In this document: piece by piece, positions 37,583 through 46,637 of the stretch
Numbering within the stretch: the first letter of the stretch is position 1
How the letters are laid out: each line of letters opens with the position of its first letter
Assembly: GCF_000381065.1 (NCBI RefSeq)
Contig: NZ_KB905854.1
Coordinates: 35,093 to 99,092, forward strand
Origin: Propionispira raffinosivorans DSM 20765
GTDB lineage: Bacteria > Bacillota > Negativicutes > Selenomonadales > Selenomonadaceae
DNA: 64,000 nucleotides
Direction of reading: 5' to 3'
Made by a program: the position numbers and the translations under genes
Notes under the pieces: model-generated
Database searches by the model: none
The model's input: only the letters and a program-made list of their open reading frames with translations
What the model was told of the DNA's origin: nothing

Positions 37583-38686
37583 ATGATAACGAAAAAATGT
37601 GGTAAAAAAGCAATTGCATCGATTAGCATGGCAGCAATTGCCTTTACAATAGGGTTTTCGGTGCTGCAGCCAATCAAAGCGGAGGCTTTTAATATTGGTG
37701 GTGCTGCGGGAGCTATTGTAGGCAGTGCTATTCAATATACTAAATTTAATAAAGAATTGAATTATTATAATAATGATGGACGAAATGAATATTTTGAAGA
37801 AATAAAAAAGAAAGATGGCGTGAATGAAGACCCTTATAAAAATGAACTTTTGACGAATATTATGACTAGGCTTTCCGCATCGATTGCGCAAAGCGATTCT
37901 TCTATTACAAGTAAACCCTACAATTATTTTGTGAATAATCAAACAACATTTAATGCATATTGTACACTAGGTCATAATATGAGCGTAAATGCAGGCTTAT
38001 TTGATTTGCTAAATTATAATGAAAATGAAGTAGCTTTTGTAGTAGGGCATGAAATGGGGCATGGTCAAAAAGATCATCCGGTTCAAGGGTTTAAAAAAGC
38101 GGTGCCAGTTAGCATAATTGCTAGTGTGTGGGGGTCGCAAACGAGTGGTATCGAAGCAACTGGTGTTAATGTATTGGCAAACTATGCAACCGCTGTTAAT
38201 ATTACAAAACCACAAGAGTGGGAAGCAGATAATTTAGCGTTTGGTTATGCGAGCCATGCTGGCTATAATCCGGGTGCTGGAGCGGCTGTTTGGCAGCGTG
38301 TCATTGAAAAGATGGGGAGTTCATCCAGTAATTTTGTTGGTGAGATTTTTTCACCATCGGATCATCCTAAAAACGAGGAACGCCGGGAAAATTATTCGAA
38401 GAAACTTACGGAATACAGCAATCAACATGTAACGGTCGATAATGGTGTAATTAAAGTAAATGGTAAAGAATTTATGACAGCTGGTGCAACGGATTCAATG
38501 AGTAGTGCAGAACGTGCCTACCTGATTGCCGGAAATTTGGCAGCAGTTTATCATAATAATAATTCGGCACCGGAGGCTTATGTGGAAAATGGGCTTGTGA
38601 AAATGGGTGCTCAAGCTATTTTGGCATCGAATAGCAATGAAGCAGATGCTGATGCACTTGCAGATAAATTAAATCATATTCGCTAA
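37583..38686 (+). CDS. M48-family zinc metalloprotease, exported
   Basis: 367 aa. Signal peptide (KKC..., hydrophobic residues ~10-30, likely cut after AEA near 35). Peptidase M48 core with zinc motif HEMGH at 156-160 and third ligand Glu214 in EWEADNLAF. Residues ~260-367 are an extra mixed region with repeated acidic helices. Relatives (BepA/LoiP type) act as periplasmic proteases/chaperones for outer-membrane proteins, which would suit a Negativicute envelope. Single gene with its own terminator. Substrate unknown. Confidence 0.85.
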   Translation: MITKKCGKKAIASISMAAIAFTIGFSVLQPIKAEAFNIGGAAGAIVGSAIQYTKFNKELNYYNNDGRNEYFEEIKKKDGVNEDPYKNELLTNIMTRLSASIAQSDSSITSKPYNYFVNNQTTFNAYCTLGHNMSVNAGLFDLLNYNENEVAFVVGHEMGHGQKDHPVQGFKKAVPVSIIASVWGSQTSGIEATGVNVLANYATAVNITKPQEWEADNLAFGYASHAGYNPGAGAAVWQRVIEKMGSSSSNFVGEIFSPSDHPKNEERRENYSKKLTEYSNQHVTVDNGVIKVNGKEFMTAGATDSMSSAERAYLIAGNLAAVYHNNNSAPEAYVENGLVKMGAQAILASNSNEADADALADKLNHIR

Positions 38687-38688
38687 AC

Positions 38689-38722
38689 TAAAAGAGCAGT
38701 TGCATTGGTGCGACTGCTCTTT
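38689..38722 (+). terminator. Terminator after the M48 gene
   Basis: AAAGAGCAGTTGCA pairs with TGCGACTGCTCTTT (one G-U), short loop, T-poor tail (CGGTTT). Confidence 0.75.
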
Positions 38723-38870
38723 CGGTTTATGAAGTTCTATATTTATAAAACTGTTTGCCAATGCTGATTTACCAGCAATAAAAGGAAAATCCTTGAAATC
38801 AAAAGCTAAATAGCTTATAGTAAAATAAGAGCTATGGATTTTGACTTTAATAACAAGAAGGGGATTCATC

Positions 38871-39914
38871 ATGGTAAATAAAAAAATGTTTATCTTTTTT
38901 ATTATGGTTTGTATTTTGATTTTGAATCCGATGGTTTTTGCTCAAACGATAGGCACAAATGAAGCGCAGCAAGATATAAAACAGGCCGAAATTTCGCAGG
39001 CACAGGGTGATTATTGGGAAAGTGTACGTTCTTATAGTAAAGCAATTGCATTGGATCCGGGACAGGTTGTATTGTATAAAAATCGTGGGAACGTTTATTA
39101 CCGTCTGGGAAAGTATAATGAAGCAATGCGTGATTATAATACGGCGATTGCTCTTGACCATTCTTATCTTGATGCCTATAATAATCGGGGTAATATATAT
39201 AATGAATTTGGTGAATATGAAAAGGCATTAAAAGATTATACACAAGTTATTGCTGGCAATCCTAAGCATGCCAAGGCCTATTATAACCGTGGAATTGTTT
39301 ATGGAAATTTGGTTCAATATGAGAAAGCGGTTGCGGATTATAGCAAGGCGATTGAGCTAAATCCTTTGTTTACGGATGCTTATAATAATCGTGGCAATAT
39401 TTATGAACTTATGGAAAAATATCAGGAAGCCTTAAAAGATTATGAAAAAGCAATTCAGTTAGATGAAAAATATATTCATGCATATTATAATGAAGGGAAT
39501 ATTTACGCAAAACTTGGTGAAAATGAGCAGGCCCTTAAATTTTATAGAAAGGCAGTCAAGGTAGAGCCGCATTATGTAGATGCCTATAACAATATGGGAA
39601 TAACCTATGCATTCATGAAAAAATATCAAAAAGCATTGAAATGGTATGGCCAAGCACTGCAAATAGATCCAAAGTACACAAATGCCTATAATAATCGTGG
39701 GAATCTATATGCTGAAATTGGAAACTATGAAGAGGCCCTTATTGATTTTAATCGTGCGATTGAGTTATCACCGGATAATGCTGGTTGTTATATGAATCGG
39801 GCCGATTTATATGAAAAAATAGGACAAACGGAGCAAGCGAAGCTGGATTATAAACGTGCCGTTGGTCTTGACAGCAAGTATATAAAAGATGTGCCACTCA
39901 AATATCAATATTAG
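38871..39914 (+). CDS. Exported tetratricopeptide-repeat protein
   Basis: 347 aa: signal peptide (MVNKKMFIFFIMVCILILN, cut after MVFAQ near 24) and then eight to nine consecutive TPR units filling the rest, each with A.Y.NRGN.Y..LG.Y..A..DY..AI.LDP. DNA of the repeats is also similar (the AATAATCGTGGxAAT block recurs), pointing to expansion by tandem duplication. TPRs are protein-binding scaffolds; partner unknown. Start ATG 38871 has AAGAAGGGG; the frame extends ten codons upstream. Own terminator downstream. Confidence 0.87.
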   Translation: MVNKKMFIFFIMVCILILNPMVFAQTIGTNEAQQDIKQAEISQAQGDYWESVRSYSKAIALDPGQVVLYKNRGNVYYRLGKYNEAMRDYNTAIALDHSYLDAYNNRGNIYNEFGEYEKALKDYTQVIAGNPKHAKAYYNRGIVYGNLVQYEKAVADYSKAIELNPLFTDAYNNRGNIYELMEKYQEALKDYEKAIQLDEKYIHAYYNEGNIYAKLGENEQALKFYRKAVKVEPHYVDAYNNMGITYAFMKKYQKALKWYGQALQIDPKYTNAYNNRGNLYAEIGNYEEALIDFNRAIELSPDNAGCYMNRADLYEKIGQTEQAKLDYKRAVGLDSKYIKDVPLKYQY

Positions 39915-39927
39915 TTTTCTGCCAGAT

Positions 39928-39970
39928 TGGCTTTAATAAAAGAAAAATCTTTTATTAAAGCCGTTTTTGT
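39928..39970 (+). terminator. Terminator after the TPR gene
   Basis: GGCTTTAATAAAA pairs with TTTTATTAAAGCC, then GTTTTTG. Confidence 0.9.
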
Positions 39971-40077
39971 TTCGCTGCATTCATAGGAGCCTTGTATTTT
40001 CGGCCAAATAAGGTTAAAATTATACAAAATGATAATAAACAATTTACAACAATAAAATAATGCGGTGGAGGGCTTGG

Positions 40078-40989
40078 ATGAAAATGATAAAAGGGCTTGT
40101 TTTTGATATACAGCGGTTTTCTACACATGATGGTGATGGTATTCGAACTACCGTGTTTTTGAAAGGCTGCCCGCTGCACTGTGTGTGGTGCCAAAATCCA
40201 GAAGGTATTTCACCAGAAAAAAAATTAGTGTATTTTCCTAATAAATGTATTTTTTGTGCTTCCTGTTTGCAGATAGCGGATAAAGCGATAGAAATCAGCG
40301 GTAATAAATTGATTTTGTCGCAAGCCAAAGTTAAAAATGGTGAACGATATGAAGAAATTTGTCCTACCGGCGCATTGAAAATGGATAGTCGTGAATATAG
40401 CATTGAAGAAGTTTTGGAAATTGTCATGTCGGATCAGGCTTTTTTTGTTCATGGCGGCGGTGTTACATTGTCTGGAGGTGAACCGTTTTTTCAAAAACAA
40501 TTTACACTTGAGTTGCTGAAAAATTTGCAGAAAAATCACATTCACACGGCAGTAGAAACATCTTTATTTGTTGATCAAGACTATCTGCTGCAGGTTTTGC
40601 CATATATAGACACATTGTTTGCCGATTTAAAAGTGTTTGATGCGGCGCGGCATCAAAAAATAACGTCGGTGAATCCACAATTGATTCAGGATAATATTAA
40701 GTATGTGTTACAGTCACCACATCGAAATAAAGTCGTAATTCGCACTCCACTGATTCCAGAGTATACAGCGTTTTCAGAAAATATTCGTCAGATTTGTCGA
40801 TATATTACGGATATTTTCCCTGATGTAAAATATGAATTATTGAATTATAATCCTTTAGCAAAAGCTAAATATGAGCATGTGGAAGCTTCCTATTGTTTTG
40901 AGGACAATCATCCGCTGTACAGTGCGTCTGAAATGAATGGTTTTTATGCTATGGCATATCAAGCCGGTATAAAGAATTTAATTGTCTAG
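40078..40989 (+). CDS. Glycyl-radical enzyme activating enzyme (radical SAM)
   Basis: 303 aa. Radical-SAM cluster Cys31, Cys35, Cys38 in GCPLHCVWCQNPEG, preceded by the typical FSTHDGDGIRTTVF; GGE-like GGGVTLSGGEP near 133. Between them is a single ferredoxin-like set (Cys57, Cys60, Cys63, Cys95) instead of the two clusters usual in this family. It would make the glycyl radical in a partner enzyme using SAM, but no glycyl-radical enzyme lies in the window. Start ATG 40078 fits GGAGG. A DeoR regulator follows. Confidence 0.85.
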   Translation: MKMIKGLVFDIQRFSTHDGDGIRTTVFLKGCPLHCVWCQNPEGISPEKKLVYFPNKCIFCASCLQIADKAIEISGNKLILSQAKVKNGERYEEICPTGALKMDSREYSIEEVLEIVMSDQAFFVHGGGVTLSGGEPFFQKQFTLELLKNLQKNHIHTAVETSLFVDQDYLLQVLPYIDTLFADLKVFDAARHQKITSVNPQLIQDNIKYVLQSPHRNKVVIRTPLIPEYTAFSENIRQICRYITDIFPDVKYELLNYNPLAKAKYEHVEASYCFEDNHPLYSASEMNGFYAMAYQAGIKNLIV

Positions 40990-41056
40990 AGCTGATAGAA
41001 ATGGTAGAATGAAGTTTTCGTGGAATTTAAGGAAAAATATAGATTGAGGTGGAAAT

Positions 41057-41836
41057 ATGTTTTTAGAAGAAAGACAAGAAGCTATTTTAGCAATGTTAGA
41101 ACATGATGGAAAAGTTAAAGTAAAAGAACTCAGCGAATTGTTTGATGTGACGGAAGATTGCATACGGAAAGATTTGGGGTCACTTGAAAAACAAGGTAAT
41201 TTGAAACGTACCTATGGCGGCGCCGTTGTTCTTAGACAAAATCTGCACAATATGGAAGTCAGCAAACGCCGCAATACGGATGTAGACGCCAAACGAAAAA
41301 TAGCACAGGCAGCGGTTAATTTGATTCACGAAAAAGATATGGTTTTTTTGGATATTTCTACCAGTAACCTGGAGATTGCGGCACTTTTGGCGAAACAGCC
41401 TAAAGACGTTACAGTTGTGACGAATATGATTGAGATTTTAGTAATTTTGGCGCAAAATCCTAAAATAAAAGTATTATTTGCTGGTGGTACCATAAATAAG
41501 AGTCGAGATGGTTTCTGGGGCGGAATGACACTAGATTTTATTTCGCGGCTTAAACCGGATATTGCTTTTGTTGGGGCTGTAGGCGTCGATATAAGAGAAA
41601 ATAGTGTTTCTACGTATGATATTGAAGATGGAATCAATAAAGCAGCGATTATTCAAGTAAGCAAAAAAGCTTATCTTGTTGCAGCCATGAAAAAAATGAG
41701 CAATGATGGAAATTATAATTATGTAACGTTGGATGCTTTGACGGGCATTATAACGGATTCAGTATTGACAGATGAATTACATGAAATTGCTGCAGGTTAT
41801 GGTGTCGAAATTATCATGCCATATTTGCAAGACTAG
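41057..41836 (+). CDS. DeoR/GlpR-family transcriptional regulator
   Basis: 259 aa. N-terminal helix-turn-helix (VKVKELSELFDVTEDCIRKD, residues ~20-39, then LKRTYGGAV) and C-terminal DeoR sensor domain with the sugar-phosphate-binding pattern FLDISTSNLEIA near 94 and FVGAVGVDI near 172. Binds phosphorylated sugars and represses catabolic genes. GAGGTGG site. Adjacent to the activase (67 bases), which may be its target. No sugar operon adjoins it. Confidence 0.87.
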   Translation: MFLEERQEAILAMLEHDGKVKVKELSELFDVTEDCIRKDLGSLEKQGNLKRTYGGAVVLRQNLHNMEVSKRRNTDVDAKRKIAQAAVNLIHEKDMVFLDISTSNLEIAALLAKQPKDVTVVTNMIEILVILAQNPKIKVLFAGGTINKSRDGFWGGMTLDFISRLKPDIAFVGAVGVDIRENSVSTYDIEDGINKAAIIQVSKKAYLVAAMKKMSNDGNYNYVTLDALTGIITDSVLTDELHEIAAGYGVEIIMPYLQD

Positions 41837-41839
41837 ACA

Positions 41840-41867
41840 CTCTATATAAAAAATAGAGGATTTTTTG
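41840..41867 (+). terminator. Terminator after the DeoR gene
   Basis: CTCTAT pairs with ATAGAG, followed by GATTTTTTG; short stem, modest strength. Confidence 0.6.
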
Positions 41868-41879
41868 AATAACAAAGCG

Positions 41880-41924
41880 AAACCTTCTAAGTTGTTGTTT
41901 TTTTGCAAGGATTTTAGGAGGTTT
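41880..41924 (+). promoter_or_regulatory. Hairpin that sequesters the ribosome site of the LtaS-like gene
   Basis: AAACCTTCTAA (41880-41890) pairs with TTAGGAGGTTT (41914-41924) through 11 bp including one G-U; the right arm contains the AGGAGG of the next gene and is followed by T-rich sequence. It may work as a translation switch or as a second terminator. Confidence 0.5.
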
Positions 41925-41931
41925 TTTATTT

Positions 41932-43947
41932 ATGAAAGAGAGTTTATCTCGCATTTTTGATTGGCGAAATTTTTGTCGATTTGTTCAACAAGAAATCAAG
42001 GTATTTTTGTTTTTTCTCATATTACTTTGTTTATTTCGCCTGATTTTTTTGGGCTGGATGTCTGAATACATGAGTAAAACCGCGACGATGCATGATGTGC
42101 TGACAGTTATGCTGGTGGGGACGAAAATTAGTCTTAAAAGTGCGGGGGTTCTTACCGTGATTTCCCTGCTGATCAGCGGCGTGGCTACTGTACTGGCACC
42201 GTCTTACGAAATGACAGTTCGTAAAGTGGTGGGTAGTTTTTATATTGTAATTTTATCCGTTCTGTTTTGTGCGCGTTTCCCGTATTATAGACAATTTCAT
42301 TCGGGATTTAATCAATTGATTTTTAATACATTCAACGATGATGTGTACGCATTGAGCCTTTCGCTGGTACAGGAATTTTATCTGCCGCTGCGTTTGGCTG
42401 GTGCTTTTGTTTTGGCATTTTTTCTTTATAAACTATTTTCAGATTGGCTTAATAGAGCTGTTTTTAAAATGCCGTCTTTTTCGTTTCCTTGTTTTAAGTG
42501 GGTAAGTCGTGCAGTCGTTGTCCTATTTTTATACTGGGGTATTGTTTTTGTGATGTTTGGCGGCAGCTTTAGCTGGGCTACAGAGGTGGACTGGGAAAAC
42601 GCTGGTGTGACCAAAGATCCTTTTTTAAATGAAGTGATCTTAGATGATATGCAGGCAATTTATCGTGCCTATACGATGAATAACCGTTTGGAAGCCTGCA
42701 ATGGTCTGAATTTTGACGTGGATCAAATACGTTTTTTCACAGCAAAGCTCACGAATAAAACACAGCTGCAATCCAATGATTTAGATGAATATTTACGAAA
42801 AGAAGCGCAGGGGCCGTTGGTTGAAAAACCTAAGCACATTTTTGTGATTATCTCTGAAAGTTATGCGAATTGGCCGCTGCTGGAAAAATATAAAGACCTT
42901 CATATTGCGGATGGTATGAAGCAAATTATTGCCAAAAATGACAGTGATTATATAGGGACTTTTTTGCCAAATGGTGCAAGTACAGTTTCCGCAGTCACTG
43001 GTGTGGTTACTGGATTTGCCGATGCAAATCTTTATCTTACCACGATGCCGGAAGCTTTTGCTGAGCCTTATTCTACAGCCAGTGCACCACAGCTTCAAAA
43101 ATTAGGCTATGATACAAATTTTTGGTATGCGGGGCCAACGACTTGGGAACGTATACAGGCTTTTACACTGGCACAGGGATATCAGCATTTTTATAGTCGT
43201 GGTGATTTTGCCAAGGCAGCAGAAGGTAGTGTGTGGGGGTGTGATGATAAATACCTTTATGAGGCTGTGTTAGATGGTATCGATTCGGATCAACCAAGCT
43301 TCAACGTAATATTGAATGTATCAAATCATTCCCCCTTCACAGTGGATGTTGTCAAAGAAGGGTTTGATAAAGAAAAGGTGATTGCCGCCTTACCGCCAGA
43401 AGCGCAAGCGGATATGGCGCTGGTCAATCAATTAGGTCATTTTTGGTATGCAGACAAAATGATGGCAGATTTCATTCAAAAGACAAAACAAAAATATCCA
43501 GATAGTCTTTTTATTATTGTTGGCGATCATGCGGATCGTTATAATATTGAGAAAACACCGTCCATGTATGAACGGTATGGTATTCCATTTATTGTTACAG
43601 GGCAGGGGGTCACGAAAGGAATCTTACCTAAAGATGCTGCAGGCAGCCAAATTGATATCATTCCGACTTTGATTGAGATGATAGCCCCACACGGTTTTTC
43701 GTATCATTCTGTGGGGACTAGTTTAACGCGCGGCAATAAAGAAGCAGTAAATTATGGCTTTTGGATGACGCATGACTATATTGGTAAAGCAGATCTTGCA
43801 GAATTTCAGCCGGAATCAATTCGGGGGGATTCACCAGAACTCGACACAGCGGCTTTACAGGATTATATTGATGCGATTAGGAGCATTTCCTGGTGGCGGG
43901 CAAAATATGGCCCGATACTTAATGCAGACTTATTAAAAGATCGTTGA
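41932..43947 (+). CDS. LTA-synthase-family sulfatase-fold phosphoglycerol transferase
   Basis: 671 aa. Five hydrophobic helices in the first ~210 residues (IKVFLFFLILLCLFRLIFL onwards), then an extracytoplasmic alkaline-phosphatase-superfamily domain: HIFVIISESYANW near 303 (metal site), likely nucleophile in NGASTVSAVTG near 345, and FIIVGDHADRYN near 525 (metal site). Relatives polymerise glycerol phosphate from phosphatidylglycerol (LtaS) or decorate glucans (OpgB). AGGAGG site, but within a hairpin. Substrate in this envelope type uncertain. Confidence 0.85.
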   Translation: MKESLSRIFDWRNFCRFVQQEIKVFLFFLILLCLFRLIFLGWMSEYMSKTATMHDVLTVMLVGTKISLKSAGVLTVISLLISGVATVLAPSYEMTVRKVVGSFYIVILSVLFCARFPYYRQFHSGFNQLIFNTFNDDVYALSLSLVQEFYLPLRLAGAFVLAFFLYKLFSDWLNRAVFKMPSFSFPCFKWVSRAVVVLFLYWGIVFVMFGGSFSWATEVDWENAGVTKDPFLNEVILDDMQAIYRAYTMNNRLEACNGLNFDVDQIRFFTAKLTNKTQLQSNDLDEYLRKEAQGPLVEKPKHIFVIISESYANWPLLEKYKDLHIADGMKQIIAKNDSDYIGTFLPNGASTVSAVTGVVTGFADANLYLTTMPEAFAEPYSTASAPQLQKLGYDTNFWYAGPTTWERIQAFTLAQGYQHFYSRGDFAKAAEGSVWGCDDKYLYEAVLDGIDSDQPSFNVILNVSNHSPFTVDVVKEGFDKEKVIAALPPEAQADMALVNQLGHFWYADKMMADFIQKTKQKYPDSLFIIVGDHADRYNIEKTPSMYERYGIPFIVTGQGVTKGILPKDAAGSQIDIIPTLIEMIAPHGFSYHSVGTSLTRGNKEAVNYGFWMTHDYIGKADLAEFQPESIRGDSPELDTAALQDYIDAIRSISWWRAKYGPILNADLLKDR

Positions 43948-43981
43948 GTTGTTTGTGTTATTTTATAATTGAGGTGTAAGT

Positions 43982-44719
43982 GTGGCTAATGTTCACAAAG
44001 GGAAAAAAACATTAAATAGACAATCAAGGCAGTATTTGTTTAGTGCATTTGTTTGCGCAGGTTTGATCGGAACTTATGTAGTTATGATTTTTCGGCTGGG
44101 GGAAGAACTTTCCATCAATCCATTCTTTCATTTATTGCCAGTGATTTGGTTAATGGGGATTTTTTACTATTGTCGTCGGTATAGAATACTCCAAGCGGGG
44201 GCTCGCGGGGAAAATGAAATTTTGACTTATGTAAGGAAATTACCCAATCAGTACCATGTGTTTTCAAATTTTGTTATTCAAGAAAAACGAATTCGTGATG
44301 AAGCCGATTTTATTGTTGTTGGTGAAAATGGCGTTTTTGTAGTAGAGGGCAAAAATCATTTAGGGAAAATTGTCGGTACAGAAGACGATATCGAGTGGAA
44401 ACAATATAAATTTGGGCAAAAAGGTAAGCTGTATACGAAAAATATGATGAACCCGATTAAACAGACGAAGTGGCATCGTCATAATATTGAAGGTATGCTC
44501 CGAAATGCTGGTTTTTGCATTTCGGTTGTGCCGCTTTTAGTATTTACCAATACCGCGGTGCAGCTCGAAATTGCATCAAGCGAGATAGTTGTCTTAAAGG
44601 GCAGTAAATATGTGAATGACTATATTTTGCGCTATAGTCCTCAGCGTAAACTTGATAAACATATGATTAAAGATATTGTTGCTTTACTGGAAAAGAAAGC
44701 CCGAGTTATTCAGTCTTGA
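43982..44719 (+). CDS. NERD-domain membrane protein
   Basis: 245 aa. Two hydrophobic helices at about 20-37 and 44-59, then a NERD (nuclease-related) domain from about 70 to 180 with DEADFIVVGENGVFVVEGKN, whose Asp/Glu/Lys pattern resembles the endonuclease-like fold. GTG start with GAGGTGT. Follows the LtaS-like gene by 34 bases and shares its transcript; ended by a strong terminator. NERD proteins are thought to act on DNA, but no role is shown here. Confidence 0.82.
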   Translation: MANVHKGKKTLNRQSRQYLFSAFVCAGLIGTYVVMIFRLGEELSINPFFHLLPVIWLMGIFYYCRRYRILQAGARGENEILTYVRKLPNQYHVFSNFVIQEKRIRDEADFIVVGENGVFVVEGKNHLGKIVGTEDDIEWKQYKFGQKGKLYTKNMMNPIKQTKWHRHNIEGMLRNAGFCISVVPLLVFTNTAVQLEIASSEIVVLKGSKYVNDYILRYSPQRKLDKHMIKDIVALLEKKARVIQS

Positions 44720-44774
44720 AAAAAGAGAAGGCGGAACGGTTCCTATAGAAAGAACCGTTCCGCCTTCTTTTTGT
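44718..44774. terminator. Strong bidirectional terminator
   Basis: AAAAAGAGAAGGCGGAACGG pairs with CCGTTCCGCCTTCTTTTT plus GTTC/GAAC inner pairs; serves the NERD gene and the minus-strand gene at 44792. Confidence 0.93.
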
Positions 44775-44791
44775 GAATAAAAGAATAGCAG

Positions 44792-45106
44792 CTAAAGGAC
44801 GTGTCTAAAACATAATACGATAAAACAGATAAGTGAAACAAAAAAAGTGAAATATTCCACCATTTTTATTGGATAAGCATAATGCAGCGGGATATCAACT
44901 ACTCTTGGGACATTACTGCAAAGCAGTGATATTGCCATTGAAATATAAAATAAGATATTAACCATTGGGACTGAGCGATAAAAAACCAAAGCTTTGAGAA
45001 GAATGAAGACGGCAAATGCAATAAAAAAATAAGAGAATTTTTCGGCAAACATAAAGCAGCACACTCCCAAAAGAAGATTTTTAAGTATTTTTAAAAACTT
45101 ATTCAT
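44792..45106 (-). CDS. Small hydrophobic membrane protein, unknown
   Basis: Up to 104 aa with three hydrophobic segments. Start is unclear: ATG 45106 directly follows TATAAT with no ribosome site; ATG 45052 (MFAEKFSYFF, 86 aa) has GGGAGTG upstream and is plausible. Not recognised. It ends at the bidirectional terminator. No family support, so it could be a chance frame, although the hydrophobic pattern is regular. Confidence 0.45.
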   Translation of the reverse strand: MNKFLKILKNLLLGVCCFMFAEKFSYFFIAFAVFILLKALVFYRSVPMVNILFYISMAISLLCSNVPRVVDIPLHYAYPIKMVEYFTFFVSLICFIVLCFRHVL

Positions 45107-45208
45107 ATTATAACATAAATATAGGAAATTATAGTCGGTTGACCTTAAAAATAAGCATGATTTCAGAAAATAGTAAATACAGTATAAACAAATTATTTTT
45201 TGTGTGTA

Positions 45209-45237
45209 TTGCACCTATTATTGCATTATGGTATAAT
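45209..45237 (+). promoter_or_regulatory. Promoter of rpmE
   Basis: TTGCAC, 17-base spacer, TATAAT: near-consensus vegetative promoter, about 145 bases before rpmE. Confidence 0.75.
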
Positions 45238-45244
45238 TATTGGG

Positions 45245-45388
45245 TAATAAACGGAAGTGTGTTTATTATTCAAACAGGTTATAAAGCGACTAGCTTTACC
45301 TCAAAATGGGGAGCTATGTCTAACCAAGTTTTCGCAGAGAGAGCTTGTAATTATTCCCAATTTGGGGAAAAGTGAGGTGCAATAAGAT
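45245..45388 (+). ncRNA. Structured 5' leader of rpmE (candidate L31 leader)
   Basis: About 145 nt of untranslated leader. A hairpin at roughly 45291-45332 pairs GAC-AGCT-CCTC with GGGG-AGCT-GTC. Ribosomal protein L31 genes in Firmicutes often have autoregulatory leaders, so this is a candidate; a small frame through it (to 45375) shows no protein character. Confidence 0.4.
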
Positions 45389-45589
45389 ATGAAAAAAGGA
45401 ATTCATCCTGAATTCAAACAAGCAAAAGTTATTTGTGGTTGTGGCAGTACTTTTACAACAGGTTCTGTAAAAGACGAATTACGTGTTGATGTATGTTCAA
45501 ACTGTCATCCTTTCTTTACTGGTCGTCAACGTGATGTTGCTGCTGGTGGTAGAATTGAAAAATTCAACAAGCGTTACGGAAGCAAATAA
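45389..45589 (+). CDS. rpmE: 50S ribosomal protein L31 (zinc-binding type)
   Basis: 66 aa, full length. Zinc-ribbon form with Cys16, Cys18 (VICGCGSTF) and Cys36, Cys39 (VCSNCHPF), so it binds zinc and is the form used when zinc is sufficient. Ends [11 protein letters not shown] as in the family. GTGAGGTG site. Confidence 0.96.
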   Translation: MKKGIHPEFKQAKVICGCGSTFTTGSVKDELRVDVCSNCHPFFTGRQRDVAAGGRIEKFNKRYGSK

Positions 45590-45604
45590 TTTATGTAAAT
45601 GGGC

Positions 45605-45632
45605 AGCAGAGCAGAAATGCTCTGCTTCATTT
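45605..45632 (+). terminator. Hairpin after rpmE
   Basis: AGCAGAGCA pairs with TGCTCTGCT, followed by a weak T-rich tail (TCATTTATAT); may allow read-through into the next gene. Confidence 0.55.
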
Positions 45633-45687
45633 ATATCTGAATGTATTTTATGTTGGGAGTAATTCTGTGTAATGGGAGGAATTACAA

Positions 45688-46599
45688 ATGAGTAGTAATA
45701 AATTAACTGTAGGCGGGCAAGCCGTTATAGAGGGCGTTATGATGCGCGGACCTAAAATGGTATCCACAGCGGTGCGCGAGCCATCTGGTCAAATCAGTGT
45801 TAAAGTAGATCCTGTATCATCGCTTAGTGATCGCTATTCAATTTTAAAAAAACCAATGCTTCGCGGAGTAGTTGCATTAGGTGAATCGCTGGTATTGGGT
45901 TTGAAATCACTATCGTATTCAGCGCAAAAAGCTGGTGATGAAGATGAACAGCTTTCTGATAAAGAATTGGTTATGACAATTCTGTTTTCTTTGGGGTTGG
46001 CAATTTTGCTATTTGTCATTATACCTACAGCGGCAGCCAAGTATATTGATGCCTCTTTTACGAATCCGATTCTTTTAAATTTATTGGAAGGTGGGCTTCG
46101 GTTAGGAATTTTTTTGGTTTATATCTATGGTATTTCACGGATGAAAGATATTCAACGTGTGTTTAAATATCATGGTGCGGAGCATAAGACAATCCATGCC
46201 TATGAAGCCGGTGTAGAACTTACGGTCGAAAATGTGCAAAAATATAGTACGCTTCATCCACGCTGTGGTACGGCATTTTTGCTTATCGTCATGGTAGTTA
46301 GTATTATTATGTTTGCTTTTTTAGGCTGGCCTGATTTATGGCTGCGTATTTTATCAAGGGTGATACTGCTTCCAGTAGTGGCCGGTATTTCTTATGAAAT
46401 TATCCGTTTTTCGGGTAAAAGCCAAAATCCATTGGTGCATATTGCAATCTTGCCGGGGCTTTGGCTGCAAAAAATTACGACAAGCCAACCAGATGATGAT
46501 ATGGTTGAAGTCGCTATTCAAGCATTGGAAGCAGTACTTGTTGAAGATCCGCTTCCAGAAACGGTTTCAATAGTCGCTCCACTGCCAACAGAAAGTTGA
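45688..46599 (+). CDS. DUF1385 family membrane protein (YqhQ-like)
   Basis: 303 aa. Opens GGQAVIEGVMMRGPKMVSTA, the highly conserved DUF1385 N-terminus; four or so membrane helices (about 92-112, 124-150, 185-205, 215-235) and the conserved YHGAEHKTIHAYE near 161 and TLHPRCGTAFL near 190 with histidines/cysteine that could bind metal. Usual Firmicute position between rpmE and prfA. Function not established for the family. Confidence 0.92.
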   Translation: MSSNKLTVGGQAVIEGVMMRGPKMVSTAVREPSGQISVKVDPVSSLSDRYSILKKPMLRGVVALGESLVLGLKSLSYSAQKAGDEDEQLSDKELVMTILFSLGLAILLFVIIPTAAAKYIDASFTNPILLNLLEGGLRLGIFLVYIYGISRMKDIQRVFKYHGAEHKTIHAYEAGVELTVENVQKYSTLHPRCGTAFLLIVMVVSIIMFAFLGWPDLWLRILSRVILLPVVAGISYEIIRFSGKSQNPLVHIAILPGLWLQKITTSQPDDDMVEVAIQALEAVLVEDPLPETVSIVAPLPTES

Positions 46600-46637
46600 T
46601 TGGTATTTAAGTTTTTAGTTTTAGGGGTGAAGTACAC

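Noticed and set aside
45139..45375. 78-aa open frame across the rpmE promoter and leader
   Set aside because: It runs through a near-consensus promoter, has no ribosome site and no protein-like composition; it is better explained as leader sequence.
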